Assembly: GCA_037179385.1 (NCBI GenBank)
Contig: CM074188.1
Coordinates: 18,369,318-18,433,317, forward strand
Direction of reading: 5' to 3'
From: Holothuria scabra
Lineage: Eukaryota > Echinodermata > Holothuroidea > Aspidochirotida > Holothuriidae
Length of the DNA stretch: 64,000 bases
In this document: piece by piece, positions 1 to 15,100 of the stretch
How positions within the stretch are numbered: the stretch's first letter is position 1
Layout of the letters: the number at the start of each line of letters is the position of its first letter
Notes under the pieces: model-generated
Seen by the model: the letters and a program-made list of their open reading frames with translations, nothing else
Told to the model about the DNA's origin: nothing
Database searches by the model: none
Translations under genes and position numbers: made by a program

Positions 1-90
1 AACACGGTTTTTAGTTTTGTATTCTTTAACCGGTCAAAAAAGTTTGGCAGGTTTTTTTATATTTTTATTTTATTTTTATTATTTTTACAG

Positions 91-175
91 TGCAGTGGAA
101 TTACCAGAGAAAGTCACTGTCTACACAACTCTTGTTGGTCTTCTCAATACAAAGAACTATGGAGCTGGAGAAGAG
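91..175 (+). CDS. NCBP1: NCBP1 exon (first in window)
   Basis: The acceptor TTTTTACAG precedes base 91 and the donor GAG|gtacgc follows 175. The first base completes a codon begun in the upstream exon, and 28 codons follow ([19 protein letters not shown] and onward). It ends in phase 0 inside the first MIF4G-like repeat. Confidence 0.93.
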
Positions 176-3100
176 GTACGCAACTTAGATAGGGTTTTGT
201 GCCTTAACTTAAAACTTTCAGGTTTAATCTAGTGGTCATCATGGCCTTTTTCCTTGTTATAGAGTGCTTGTTTGTTTTCCCTACTCCATTACATATACAG
301 CGCATCACACACTACGGCAATAGGTTTAAATTTCCAAGTCTTTTGTTTTGATTAGGCCTGGGAACCAAGCTCCTTCCCATGTGGGAATTATGCACTCTAC
401 CCGTAGACCAATCACACTAGGTTTGAAAGACACCCACTTGAAATTCCAGGGTTTGTACAGGTCCTGGAAGTCCTGGAAAGTTTGGTAAAATTAATTTGTA
501 TTTCCAGGGTTGGAAAGTGAGGGAGAATGAGCAATTTTTGTAAGGTCCTTGAAAAGTCAGGAAATTTAAGGATATGAATTCCTTATTCTGACTTTCTCAA
601 TCTTCAGATACATTATTTTATGTAAATAGACAGAAATGGGGAATGTTACTGTTTTTAAAGGTTCTGGAAATATCAGTCAATTTCCTTGAAAGTTGTGGAA
701 AAGTCATTGAATTTTAACATTTTGAGTTTGTACTATAAACCCTTGATTCTATTGATTTTATTCAAAATAGTATATATTGTAATAAGAAAGATTGCAGAAC
801 ACTCCAACTAATATTTCATGATTAAATTGAACATTGGTACCAACAGTATTGCCATAGATTGTACTTGCAATGTGGTAATAGAAGTCACCATAAGAGGGAA
901 AAAATGGTCAATAAGAAAAAAAGCCCTGAAAAATAACATACTTTAACAGGCACAGTGTTGTGTTTATCCCTGCCTTCAGTAGTACTGTTTAGTTAAAGTG
1001 GAGTACACTCTACACATTAGTGAATAAAATGTAAAAACCGCTGAAAACCAGCATTGATATCAGAGATTCCAACTGTTTCTTTCTCACTTTTATTTCTTTC
1101 TTTTTTTTTCTTTCTTCTATTTTCTAGTTGGTTGAGATGCTGTTTAAGCAGATGAGAGAAAAGATGAAGGTCAATGAATGGGAGAAAGCTCATCACATCG
1201 TACGCTTTATTTCAGACCTCATCAATTGTCATGTTGTTGAAGTTACCTCTCTTATTGCTTTGTACCAGTCGTTCTTGGATACATCTTTGGAGCAGGGAAT
1301 TCCACAAGTTCGCTCTGATTACTTTGTCTACTGCGTTTTGTCATCACTCCCCTGGGTAAGAGGAGATAAATTGGTTTTGCTATAATAATCATGGCAACGA
1401 CTAAGGTAGATGAGGTTTAATGGCTCAGTTTCTAACCAATTGGTTTAAGTCAAGCCTTACATGACATCTTTCCCAGTTTTGTCTCACTTGTTTGTTTTCT
1501 CTTCTCCATACGACGACAATATAAACAACTGGTTAGTAGGTCACAAAAACTCATCTGACCATCTCACTAACAACAATGATTAGGCCTTCAAGGACAGTTG
1601 TTTTTACCATGCCAGATGGCTATGACTGTGGGAGAATCCTGTAATTTATAAATTACAGCTTCACATGGGGTGAACACCAGCTCAAATTTAGGTCAAATTT
1701 GGTACCTTTTGGAAGACCAGTTCCGATGGGAAGACTGTTAATTGCTCTTGAAAGAAAACCTACCTTACTTTGACTCGGTTAGGAATCACTGAACTTCATA
1801 CCTTCAAATGCCACCACCTTTGTCTCTATTCTGCCACAGAACATATTGTGACACAATTTAGATGAAGTGCATGCATTTGATATGTCATTACATTTAAAGC
1901 ATTTATGTATCCTTTGAGTAAACCACATAAAGATAATTTCTGATTGAAAGATAGAAATGGTAAGAACTCAAATGAAACCAATTTGCAAGTTTGTGTTGTT
2001 CCAGAGTGAAAAGTACGGTAGGAATTTTGCATTGCTTATTTGCAGGCCACTTGTGGTGCAATTGGAGGCATTTGAAAAAATTGCATTCATGTTGTTTCAC
2101 GAAATATGCCTCAGTAAATTTTCTACTGTATCAAAATATTTTGGCAAACTTTTCCAAAGTATCACCTGTGGAACCTAAATTTCCTTAAACATACATTTCG
2201 TTAAATATTCTCCTTGTTTTAAATATCCCCCTTGTTTTATTCTATTTTAGTTACTTTTTTGTTTGTTTACTTTTTCCTTTGTTCATGTGTGTGTTTACTT
2301 CATTCATTCATTCATTCATCCATCTGTTTCATAAATAATAAAATTTGCCCCACAGTGAAGTTTGGTCACTATGTCTTCATTAAGATGTTCCATTGTCTGG
2401 AGTTGAAGGTTTTACTTCAATTGTTATTTTTGTGCTTGTTCTAGATCACTTCCAAATGTACCATCAGTAAAAGATGGCAGTCTAAAATAAAGTTGCAGGT
2501 TGACAAAGTTACTCTCCTTCTCTCTGATTCTTCTAGTCTGCTGAAGAGCTGAATGAATCTAAGGGATCTGAATTGGATAAACTGCTGGAAGGCATTGGTA
2601 AATACATGAGGTGATGTACATAAATTTCCATTTTGATCTCATTGTATTTTGAGATTCCTTTGATTATTTTGGTATTGTGAAGTAGGAGCTTAAAATTCAT
2701 CTTTGAATAACCTTGTGCAGTGTGGAAAGCCTCACAAGCGTGATGGTATATCCAAACAGGTGATGGTCTGATATAACAGGCCATAACCATAGGCGTCCGC
2801 AGGTATGGGCAAGGGGGGGCACTTGCCCCCCCTGGAAAATCAAAAATTTGAAAAACCGTATAAAAATCAAAGCAAAAACCCAAACAAAGCGTGTTTTCCA
2901 AGTTTCTATGCGAAAAATAGGCTTCAGAAATGCCATTTCCGGCGATTTGGGAGGCATTTTGGGCTGAAATTTTCGCATGCTTTGTGTCAATTCATGGTGA
3001 CTTGGAGGTTTTGCCCCCCCCCCTGACTTTTTTTCTGCGGACGCCCATGGCCATAACTGGGGGGCATCAGATTTAATCTCTTTCAATCCTTTGTTGATAT

Positions 3101-6100
3101 CTATCACAGATGGGTGCATCCCAACAACCCCCTCTTAATCCACTGAATATAAGGGCTTAGAATTGCACATAGACAATAAAAGTAGAAAAAGATTTAAGGC
3201 TGATGGACCCCACTGATGGATGACTTTTCTAGCAGCTTGTTTTCATCTACTCAGGTTCCTTTAGTCAGCATACTGGAACATGTGCCCATGAGCATACACA
3301 AAGGATATTATAGACACATGCACACATTGCATCATTTATAAATCATGCACACATATGGCATGGTACACATCTATAATGACATACACATGACATATGCATA
3401 TGGCATCATACACATAAACGACATCAGGTGTGTTCCACTGGACGACTCAAGTATTGGCTCAGGACACTTTGATGTCAACAGTTGCGGCTTATAGGTAGCA
3501 TGTTGAGCCAGTAACGCAAATGGTAGCTTGAGTCAAAACCAGCTTTGCTTGCTATGCACTTGCATGCTGTCACCATCTTTGTTTACATCAAGTAAAGAAC
3601 TGCATTATAAATTAGCCTTACAATGTACATAAAACAGGCCAATGGAAGTGTAATGCAAGGTTTAACATAATTGTGATTCCACATACCTAGCCCCTATTCA
3701 TCTCTGCAGTTTCTTTTCCTTTGGCAGTTTTTTATTGAGGCAGGCAAGTCTCCAGTGTTCAAAATTGCGCTGAATGTGCTTTCACTAATCGCAACACATG
3801 TGACTCCCTTGCAAGAGCAACATGTGCAGTTCTTTCCTACGGCTGCATTTGCTTACAACTGTTCTGCATGGGTCTTTAACTCCTTGTGGAGAGGTGCTCC
3901 TTGACACGTTTCATAATAACAGGTAGCTTCTTTCACCAACAAAGTTCTACTATGTGCAACAGCAGTGCATATGACGGACAGGATTTTTACCTATTGTGTG
4001 ATGTGAATTTAGTCACTGGCTCAACTGGCTGACCTCTGAAGGCTGGCCACTTTGGCTGTTTCGAGAAGTGATGCATCAGTGATGTTTTCTCCAATCGAAT
4101 GACAAGTTGAGCCACTTGAGTCGCCCAGTCGAATGCACCTTTCATAAACATTTGACATCATAGTACAAGAAATCAAGGGCAATAACCCTGAATATGTCAC
4201 TTATCTATTGCTTCCATCATTATACTTGTGAGTTGTTCTTACATCGTTACAAGAATTCATAATGATAAAACTTATGCATTGGTGTCATGTGACTCATTTT
4301 GGAGATATACAGTTGCATGTGCAACATATGCTTGGCATGTGTTTTAGACTTAGATGAGTATCGACCAATATACAATCAGTGAGCTTCATTTGTTGATGAA
4401 GGTTGCAATAATATGTGCATACTTTTATTGACCTTATGCATTGACATGACACTGAGGTTATGTTCAGAGGGAAATGGGGCACTGGCTACATGCAATAGAA
4501 TTTGCCAAGTATACATAGGAAGAAGACTTAAGGGTGTGTCTGATTGGTTGACGAATCAGTTCTCTGCATCTTTTTGTGTTACATGCAGTGATACATCTGG
4601 TCCTCTAAATAATGGAATCTTCTTTTTTTGTGATATCATATGCATAAGGTCTATTGGTAGGCTCTGTTTTGTTTGTAGTTGAAGCAGACATTTCCATTGA
4701 TGGATAATTTTCATAACCTCACATTGTTAAAACATCCTTTTCTTTGTCATTTCAGGAACAGAAAGAAAGATCATGTACCATTCTTACAAGTTTGGACTTC
4801 TGAAAAACCTCATGAACAGAGAGATGTGAGTTTTTTTGAAAACTATGAAGATCTTGTTAACACAATTCTTCAAAGTAGTAAGCATCTATTGCTTCTACAG
4901 GTAGAATTTCACCATAACTTAGAAATTTGATGTGAAGACATCTGGGCCAGCTAATGAACGATTATATTCAAAACATGGATACTCAGTACACATTCAACCT
5001 GGTAATTCATAAAACGAGATGTTGTGACCCCAAATTTGACAGTATAAGAAATTGTAATAATTGGTCACTTGACAAAGACTCCCCCTGTGAGCTGGGGTTT
5101 GTAGAATATGCCCACAGTATTTCCAGCCTGATATTAGAGCTGACTAAAGGGAAATTAAATTTGAACTTGAACGAAACCTGAAAATAAATTAAAACCTTAA
5201 ACTTTTTATCAAGTTGTCTGACACTATATGATGCATTTTTGTTGGTGTGTCATTAAATCTCATCTACCACTTGACAAAGACAACATGTGTTCCTATTTCT
5301 TGCCTGACTCCTTTTTGTTTTCCATTTGGCTACCATAACTTCATGATTTTGGGGAGGAATGTTGTGACTGGCTGGGCAGGCTAATGAGCTGTCATATTTG
5401 AAACATGATTACTTTTTTCAAGTAGTTCATTGTAAAAGGAAGCCCTTAAAGGTGTTTGATGCGAAACTTGTCGGTGGAGAAAATCGCAGTAATTGTTCAG
5501 TTGCCAAAGAAAAGAAAATGACATTGAAAATATGTGTGTTCTTATTTCTTGCCCAATGCCCAATTCCATTTTGCTTTTCGTTTATTTGTTTTTCTTTTCA
5601 GTCTTTAGATTGTTTGTGGAGTCAGATACAAGACATGAAGACAGAAGGTTGGATGGAAGGAGTAATTTTGCGGCCATACAGAGCATTTCACAACATTCTA
5701 TCAGATGCCCTGCCCCATCCCCTGCCACCATTTACCCCACCCCCTCACACAGATGAGTGCGACTACCCACCTCCTAGCATCACATTCCGACTCTTTGATG
5801 TAGCAGATATCCCAGAGGTTAGTGTATCCATATTTTTCAACTGACCATGGCCCAGGTACTCTTTGAGATTACTTTACCAAGTGCCCCTACACCCTTTCCT
5901 CTTCAATATATTTTCTGTCGCACTTATAAATTAGTTTAATTTTGCCTTCCTGCATCCTTCAGTAAATTGCTCAATTTCCATTTCCTACATAGTTTAAAGC
6001 CTTGGTTGGCCCGTTTTGACCTACCTCAAGAACAATTGCAAATGAGATGGTTGCAGTAGTTAACAATATGTGACATATCAGAGCAGCACTTCTCAACCAT

Positions 6101-9100
6101 CAGGCCACAGTCCACCAGTGGACAGGAATCTTGCCCAAGGTGGGCAGAGAGATTTGCCAAAAAATGAAAAAGAAAAATAAGCCTTTCCCTTATCCAACTG
6201 AGACTTGAGTATCTGATTGGTTATAAGGAAGCGCAAATCTCTCATCAAACCCTTTGGATTGTGGGATGTAGAATATGCCCACCTTATCCTTTGCTTGTTG
6301 TAAGAGGTGAATAGATAGAGGACTTGAACCTTGCACCATATTTGAAACTAAATTTGAGCTTGAACCATATTTGAACTTAACTGTTTGATCTAGCTGACAG
6401 TGCAATACATTTGGGTTTGTGAATTGTTAGTTCTATCTAAGATAAGCAGGATAAATTTTTTCTTTGTTTCTTTGTTGTATGGGGGAGATCGCTCATGACA
6501 ATGACACAATAATTAAAGCATCTTGTATTTATCTATCTTTGTGTCACAATAAGTAGTAATTGTCATTAAATTTTTCTGAAGTGAACCTAGAGGGTCAAAG
6601 TCATCCTTGTGTCAAAATGTTGAGAAGTGTTTTATTTGAATAATCTAAATGTTGGAAAGCATTGAAAGATGTCACCTGTATTATACGTTGGAATTACAAG
6701 ATACATTTTGTTATTTGAAAGGAAATGTGTTTAAAATGCACCAGCATGGCATACAATGAAAAGAATTTCAATCATTATAACCATTCAGTCTTACCACTAG
6801 ATTCAGCAATAGCTTTATCTCTTCAAAATAATATTTATTTCAAAATTTATGGAAGTTTCATCATTAAAGCTTTGGAAAGTTTGGGGTAACAAATTATTTT
6901 TGCAAATCATCAACTTGCACTGGCTTGCAGTCAAGGGATGTGGAGCTCAATTCCTGGCCAGGTCATACCAAAGACTTAAAAAAATGGAGCCACACCTAGA
7001 AAAGAGACCATGACTGGCCTGACTCAAACCAATTAAGTTAGAAACTAAGCCATAAAATCCCATCTAATCAACTAACTTTTCATTAAAGTTAAAACTTTTA
7101 AAAGTTTGAGTTGTATGTGTTAGTCATATTCAGATCTATTTCAGTTTTATTTTTCAATCTCTGTCAGGGCCCAGTCCTACCTGCATCAACTAGTATCAAT
7201 CGTTACTTGGTTGAAGATTGCTTGTATCGAATTGTGCATGTCTATTTAGACAGGAAGGATTGGTGAGTCACTTTTTTTGCAATTTTCCAGCCCTACCCTC
7301 CGGAGCTGTTGAACATGTGACCACCCCCAGGCATAAACTTTTTTGTTGCCATGGACTTTGGGGAAGATATTTTGACCCTTCTGGTGCAATGTCTGTGGGC
7401 AAGGGAGCCTTTATTGAAGAGGGAGAAATTTGATTGCATGAGAGTGACACAATTTATCATTAGTTACTCTAAAAGTTACTTCTGTAATTGAAAAAATAGT
7501 TTTGAAGAAACATTGTGATTTGGCATCACCTTGTGTGTAGTTGTACAGTAATTTGACTGCATTTGTGTAACAAAAGACTTTTTTTTTTTTATTACATCCT
7601 TCAACTTTTCTATCTTCAATCTATTTACAACTTTCCTTCAATGTATGCAGCCTACAAGAGTTATTCAAAAAAGAAAACAAAGCTTGTGGAAGATATACAC
7701 TAATCTGGACAGCAAGTGATGGTCTGATTTCAGTCGGCCATAAGTGGGGTCCGTCACCATTAAATCTTTCAATTTCCTTGTTTACCTCAATCATGGATGG
7801 TTGTACACTAATTTATATATTAAATTCTCCAATTTCACTAAATACGAGGGTTTGAAATTCATTTAAGCAATAAATAAAGACAATTTTAGGCTGATGGACC
7901 CCACTAATGGCGGCCTACAGTCACTAAAAATAAGCGCTTATCGGATTCGTCTATAAGGAATAAACTGATGGTTCTTGTAATCTGTTTTTGTGATATGAAA
8001 CATTTGCCAGGGATAAATATTTGATATTTGATATATTTGATGTATAAGCGTCATCAAACTCTTAAATGAAAGATTGTTTATAAGAAATTACGTCAGATTT
8101 AAAAGCTGCTCTCATAGTGACATAAAAGTAATTTTGAGATGATAAACTATTCTATAAGTTTCTGCAAGGTGAAGTCTGATAGTTTGTCAAATTGCAAGAA
8201 AGAAGTGTTTTTTTTAAGTATCAGAAACAGTTTAAAGGGGAAATGTAGTCACACAAACTTGAATTAGTGTAGTACACTATCTTATTAAATGAATGGCATT
8301 TGAGATGTGACAATATTTTTCCTATTCAGTGGTTTCAGTTGTAAAATTTACTGGGAATAACTATTTTGTTTACCTTACATATACAATAATGTCCTGAAAT
8401 ATTATGAAAAATACTTCAGAAGGGAAATAAGGAGAAATGTACCTGTTGTTACAAAATAAATTTTGGGAGATTGTTGCCACCCTTAAAGCATTTTCTAAAT
8501 TAATGATTCATGTGTTGTTGTGTTTGGTTACTTGCAGTGGCTTTTTATCTCTGCTTTTGTTTTTTCTTCAGTGCTGCTCAATTGGTGGGATTTCATGCCA
8601 AGAATCGTTTTCCATACCACTACATGATCGTTGAAGTTATCTTCGGAAGTCTGTTCAATCTTCCCGCTCCCAAAAATATTGAAGTCTTCTATGCATCACT
8701 TTTACTGGAACTTTGCAAACTCCAGCCAGGATTCTTGCCTCAAGTTGTAAGTAAACATTTGATGAAAGGAAGGGAGGAGCAGGCATTCTCTTAGAGCATT
8801 GTGGGTAATTTATTTTGAATTAAATGAATGAGTTTGGTAAAAATGAATTCTATTTCTTGTATTGTAGTGTTTAGTTTGATTGCTTTCTCTGCCAGAATGC
8901 TCACCTCCGTTGATTAGTCGAGTGATTATTGGAAAAAGGAAGGGCACAGTCTTCAAGTGCACTTTGTTAATTAGTTTTTTGTGTCTCAAATGTTTATTTC
9001 TTCTTGAAAGGCTGTGGTACTTATTGAAGTATTCAAGTAATATTAATAATGTAAAGTAGTAAAAAACAATATTCAATTTAGTTTTATTAAAATGTTGTGC

Positions 9101-12100
9101 AAAAGTTTCACAGCTAACTTTTTGAAGGTGTTGTTTATGGCAAAAAGCTTAGGTGTTAATGGAATCTTTTAGAAACTAAATGGATATGATGAAGCTGCAG
9201 TTACTGGAAAATATGAAATGTAGCTTTCAGTTTTGTTTTAGATCTTCCTTGCTGCAGTATCACTAGAAACAACCATTTGTGTAAAAATAGAAATGGAAGA
9301 AAATATAATGTACTCTGTCCCCTTTACAGTTAGGATTGATGTTTCCACTATGACGTGATTTCTATGCGAACGCTTGCAAACTTGGCACCCTAATGTTTGT
9401 GTGTGAAAATTAAAAAGGGTTTTCATTTTTTCTCAAAGTTGATGAGTGAACAGTTCCCCAAAACTGAAATTTCTAGTGAGTCAAATTTTCTGCTATTGAG
9501 CATATTGCAAGAACTAGGATTTAAAAAAACCACAGGAAATTCCTTCGTAGGTTATGCCATTTTTCACCATGGGAACCCACCTTTGGGTTTGTTAAAATAT
9601 CTGTGGGTGGTAGGTGATAACTAATTTTGTGGTTCCATGGTTTGATCATGGGACCACCAAGCAATCATTCCTGTGAAATCCTATTGTTGACCCAAATAAT
9701 CATTTCCTGAAAGAAAATTTTTCTTTACATTAATACTTTGCTGATGTGACCTTTAGAGCTGTTTTTATTTCACCCTTTAAATTCTCTGTTGAAGATGTTC
9801 TGCCTTCTCCAAACTTACTCAGCAGCAGCTACTGTAGGTGTTCAACGTCTGTGTAATCTTTTCTGGCCCCGTATTGGCCAGAGGTTGTGGAAGATTGTCA
9901 CAGTATTACCTGTCTGTCGTAAGAGGCAACTAGAAAACCTGTCTGTCGTAAGAGGCAACTAGAAGGGAAGGATGTGCACAGTTTTTGAAATGTATTTGAA
10001 ACCGAACTTGACCTTGAACTATATTTGAAACTATTTAAACTTTATCTTTTTATTTTTTTAATTGATACTCTATAACAACACATCAGGGAATAAGTAAGCA
10101 TTCAAAATGTGCAAAGTAACTTTGAGGATTCTGGGATTCTCATCCACAAAATCATTAAAAACCCCAAGTGTTATTTTTACAAAATCTTCTACACAATTTT
10201 GCATTTATGTAGCAGTTTGTCCATCTTGTGTTGCAAAAATGAGATATGATGTCAGATAAAATATTCCGTGCTTATTGGTGTGGGTGCATCAATCAAACTC
10301 ATCAACCTTACTAACATTCTGATGTTATTTTTACAGTTAGCCCAGGCTACAGAGATGTTGTATGAGAGGGTGGAAGGTATGAACCTTACCTGTTTGGAGA
10401 GATTTATCAGATGGTTCTCTCATCACCTCAGTAATTTTCAGTTTCGATGGAGTTGGGATGAATGGTAAGAAACAAATATGTAGGATTTTCTATTTGTTTA
10501 TTGTATACTTGCATTTGAGAGATTGAGTTAGTGTGTTAATCCTAAAATGAAATCCCATGTTTTATGACTTACAATTCCCAAAACATTCTTGAATGTGGGT
10601 TTATGTATGATCAGCATTTTAATGCTTTGTGTTTAGGCTTTGAAGGGCAGTTGTTTAACTACGCTAAGGGACTATGAATTTGGGAGAGGCACATGTCTTT
10701 TGAATTACAACTTTTGTTAGGTAGCAACCATTTCAGCAATTGAAATCAAATTTGGTATGTATTGAAAGGCCAGTTCAAATGGAAACACTGTACTTTTGTT
10801 CTTGGATGAAAATTCCACCAAACTCTGACCCAACCAGGAATCAAACCACTGACCTCCCTGTTGCTAAGCTTCACATGCCACCAATAGCTGCACATGCCAC
10901 TGACTTTTCCTATTTGGCCAAAACCCTGGTTACTCACCGCAAAATTGAATGCACAAGTACTGCCTTTACCTTTACAAGCTTGTCAAGTGGCAACTTGAGT
11001 CACAGCCCTCCTCCTCTACCTGACTTGAAAAAATTCAGGGGAATTTTACCTTTGCCTTTAAAATAACATTTATGCTCCAGTTGATGACTTGGATCCAATC
11101 ACAGATGATTTGTCAAGAAATGAGAGACTTGACAAAAACATTTCTGCATCATACACATAGGTTTATTTGACTTGACTTTATATTTGCATAAAAACCTAAA
11201 GGTGTTTACTAACTTTTTTCTAGCCACTCTATACAAGTTTTAAATGGAGAACACTTTGAAAAATTTTATTCTGATTTTTAAGACTTTGTCTGAAACAGGA
11301 TCTCAAAAAAAATTTAGGTCCATGCAAAACATTCTGTCAAAACTTTCTAAACATTTGCTGTTGGTTTAACTGCAGCTGACCATGACCTTTTTGAGTCTTG
11401 GTTCACTGACTTGTTTTCCCTACTCCATTGCTTGTTACTCTTCGGTATGAGCCATTCTGCTTCTTTAGATGTCATCTGATTCTTCAAGGGTGATCCTTTG
11501 TCACTTGTTCAACTAATTATTCAAAATTCTTGTTCTTAGTGATAAAATTTGTTTCAGTCTGTTGTGTCAAATCATAATAAGGTCACATTTAAAGTTGATT
11601 AAAGCCAATGTGATCTTCATCGCCCTCGTTACTTCCTCTCGACATTATGTTCTTGGAGCTTGATCATGACAAGTAAAGAATGGGATGGTGTTTTTCAGGC
11701 TTTCTCCCTTTCCATCCCATTACACTGTTGACTACCAAAAGGTTACTGCAGATGATTAGGGTTACATAGGAGGTAAGTATCAGGGCTCATAGATTCCAAA
11801 CCATGGGGTTTGAAGGAATATTGGTTAAACAAGATGTATCATGTTAAATCAAGATCATTTCATGGTTTCAGATTCTTTGCCATCATTTTTCTGTGGGGAA
11901 TGGTGCATACACTACAAAAATGTTTATGTTATACATTTAAATTATAAACTTACATGCTATTATGACCAGGGTTGTATCTGCAAGTGTCGGCAAGGGGCAG
12001 AAACAAGACACACTGAATTTTGCTGACCCATACTTATGCTTGAATGAAGTCATTCCCACCTTTACAAAGTCTAAGTATTACAATAAATCAGCAAAGAATT

Positions 12101-15100
12101 TACCACCAATATTCTTCTTGCAATTCTCAACTTACCCAAGAAAGTCAACCCCCCAAAAAAGTATTATTGAATTGCTTAAACAATAACTTAGGGAAAAAAG
12201 ACACAGAAGTGACATTTGCAGCCATCTGGGAACCATGTTTTTTGCCAAAATTTGTCTGTGCTCTACACACCAATTGATTGTGGTGCTATGCTCAGTTAGT
12301 CTTCAATGAGATTTACATCTCACACTCAATCTTCCTGGTTACAACCCTGATTGTGATGCAGTATCGCATTGACAGACATGGAGGGTGACATTCAGAGATA
12401 TGCGGCACATTAACATCTGTGAACTAGCTGTGTTTGCACTCACAGTACCTTTGTGCACATTTGTTAAGAGAAAGGTTTCTTGTTGTTTCAATAGTCAAGT
12501 TTCCCCGGTGTATCAACTTCTTTTACTATTACATTCTGCAGGATTGACTGTACAGAGAAAGAACCAGGCCACGCAAAAGTTATATTCATTCAGGAAGTCC
12601 TACAAAGATGTCTCAGGTAGGTATTTTTTTGCATTTTGTTTATTTATCAATTTTTGCATATTTATGAGTACGTTGTCCTTTACTCCATACCCTATGTGGT
12701 CAGCTATTTCTGGTTAAGTAGTACCTCCTTGCACTAATTTCACATTTAAGAATTGTTGTTGCAAGACTACATGATTCATTGTATAAGCACTTACACCAAC
12801 CCTCTTGTGAAACATGAGCTGAATGAAGGACCAAACATCTTCCAAACCCCCCTCCATTATCTTTGATTGCAAATGATTGCAGTTATGTGGTTGTATGTTT
12901 TAGTAATAATTTATGCACTGTTGTGTAATTATTTTAGGTATCTTTGGTGATTATGTTGAGTACTTTTCGACTTAAGTAAACTACTAAGGAAGGGGTAAGA
13001 TTCACTTGCATTTGTATAAGTCAAATTACTTGTGCACTGTGCAAGAACTGTCTAGAGTGGTGTTCACAAAGACAGTTTACACAGTTTGTAAAGGTACAGT
13101 ATGCTGTGAAACTACAAAAAGTGCACAAGATCAACCTTTTAAACTTGTACAGTTTGTGCTGTCACATTTTAAGCTGTTCTAATTGTTTCTCTGATCCAGT
13201 CTTAAATGGAGCCATACATGACAGACCAATAATGTAAATGGTCTGAGAGCTGTGAGGTTGGTCACATATTGTCCTTCAGTGGAGGTAGTAGCTTCTCCAG
13301 GAAGCAGTGACAGTTTTGGTTTCACAAAACGGCCCTTTGTCAGAGGGTCAGGAGGACTTTAGAAAAAGTAATCGTTTCTCTGGTCAATGGTGGAAAGTTG
13401 CTCTCAATAATGGGTTGGTCATTACCTCATTTTAAAAAGTTACTTTTTGCAGGCTTCGACAAACTTTTTTTTCTTACTTGTCTGATAGGCTAGCTGTTTC
13501 CTCAGTCTACTTGCCTGCATAAATATCTACTTGTCCAATTCAGATCTGTTGAGTACATATAATTTTTAAAGTCTAAAAGTACAAACGCCATTTTGCGCAA
13601 CTCAAAAATTTAAGGCTGGGGATACTTGCCCGGCTTCGCGAGTGATCTTTTACTTGTCCTGGGCTGTCCGGCAGGGGGATTTGTCGAAGCCTGCTCTTTA
13701 ATAAATTTAGTCAGTGGGCAGTTTCTTCAATATTGGGTGGTAAATGTGTCCTCCAACACCCCCCTCCCATGGATAGCCACCCATGTCTGTGGTTACATCC
13801 ACAGTACTGTGCCATGCACAGGTGTACTTTTGCATGTGTTGCTATGACTTTTTGTACAAATTACAACCCTTTAACTTGCAGAGCTATGCGAATACTTACT
13901 TAGCTATCCTAAATACCAACTGAGAAAAGTATGCTGTAAAAGTTTTCCTTCATGAATCCAGTCCTTGTGACTTGCAAAGTCTTTTAATGATAGCTGTTTA
14001 TAATGACCACTATTTTTGCTATTTGCTGGAGTCGACCTCAAAAATTGACTAATTATGCAGTTGCATTCTATAACCTCTAATGGTCTGCTGTTTTGCAGGT
14101 TGTCTTACTACCAACGACTTGTGGAAACTCTACCTGAGAAGTATGAGGCTCTGCTTCCCAAAGAACCAACTCCTATCTTCAGATACATAGATGATGAAAC
14201 AAGTAAGTGGTTTTCTAATTTGATAAAACTTTGAACTTTGAAGTATATGGAAGGTATATAAAAGTTTTTTAATTTTAATGCAGGGTGTCAAGTCTTCCTT
14301 GTTCCAATAGCGTAGACATTGAAACACTCAAGAAAGACAGAGTCAAATCACTTCAATTTCCAAATGATTTATTTTCATCTTCCACTTATATCCAGCATTT
14401 AATGTGCAGGATTTTTTAGAGGTTAATGCACATGGAGTCCGATGGCCACCAGTTCTCTGGTCTGACTGAATCTAGAAGCTACACGAGGTAGTCTCCTCAC
14501 CAACTATCAACCAATGAAAAGTCAAAGCATAAACATGTGACTGCATCAGCCAATCACCCCTCCCCCCTCCCTTGACTTCTTGTTCCAGGAAGTTCTCAAA
14601 GCTAAACATAGGAGAATCATTTGCATGAATTAATAAAATAAATATACATGAAGGACTATTCCATTATGTTGCCAAGGGCAATTGGAATTTCATTTTATCC
14701 ATCTATAGACACTCTCATGAGGTAGCATGTTATTGTCATTTCCAGGGGTGCATCCAGCAGAAGAATCAGCTCCCCTTTATGCTGTCATACTGAACAAGTC
14801 TTCCTGCTGCACATGTCTAAAGTTGTTAAACTTTTTTCATTCATACACAACAATATTCTAATTAAAAAGAGCCTAACCCTGGAGTAAAATAGTGGCTGCG
14901 ATGAGTGCATTTATCAATTGCTGTGAGTTTTATCTTTGGATTAAACATGGTCACAGTGACTTGACTGCTATGGACCAGTATAGGTTGAGGATTAGTATTA
15001 CATTTTTACGAACTAAAGAAATGCTTACGGTTAAAGTCCTTCCTGTGTGTTTGTATTTGCTTCGTAGTTAATAAGTTAACATTAATGGAGGAGTCATATG

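Noticed and set aside
5398..5844. 148-residue plus-strand ORF
   Set aside because: Only the part from 5602 to 5817 is a real NCBP1 exon. The upstream portion is intron.
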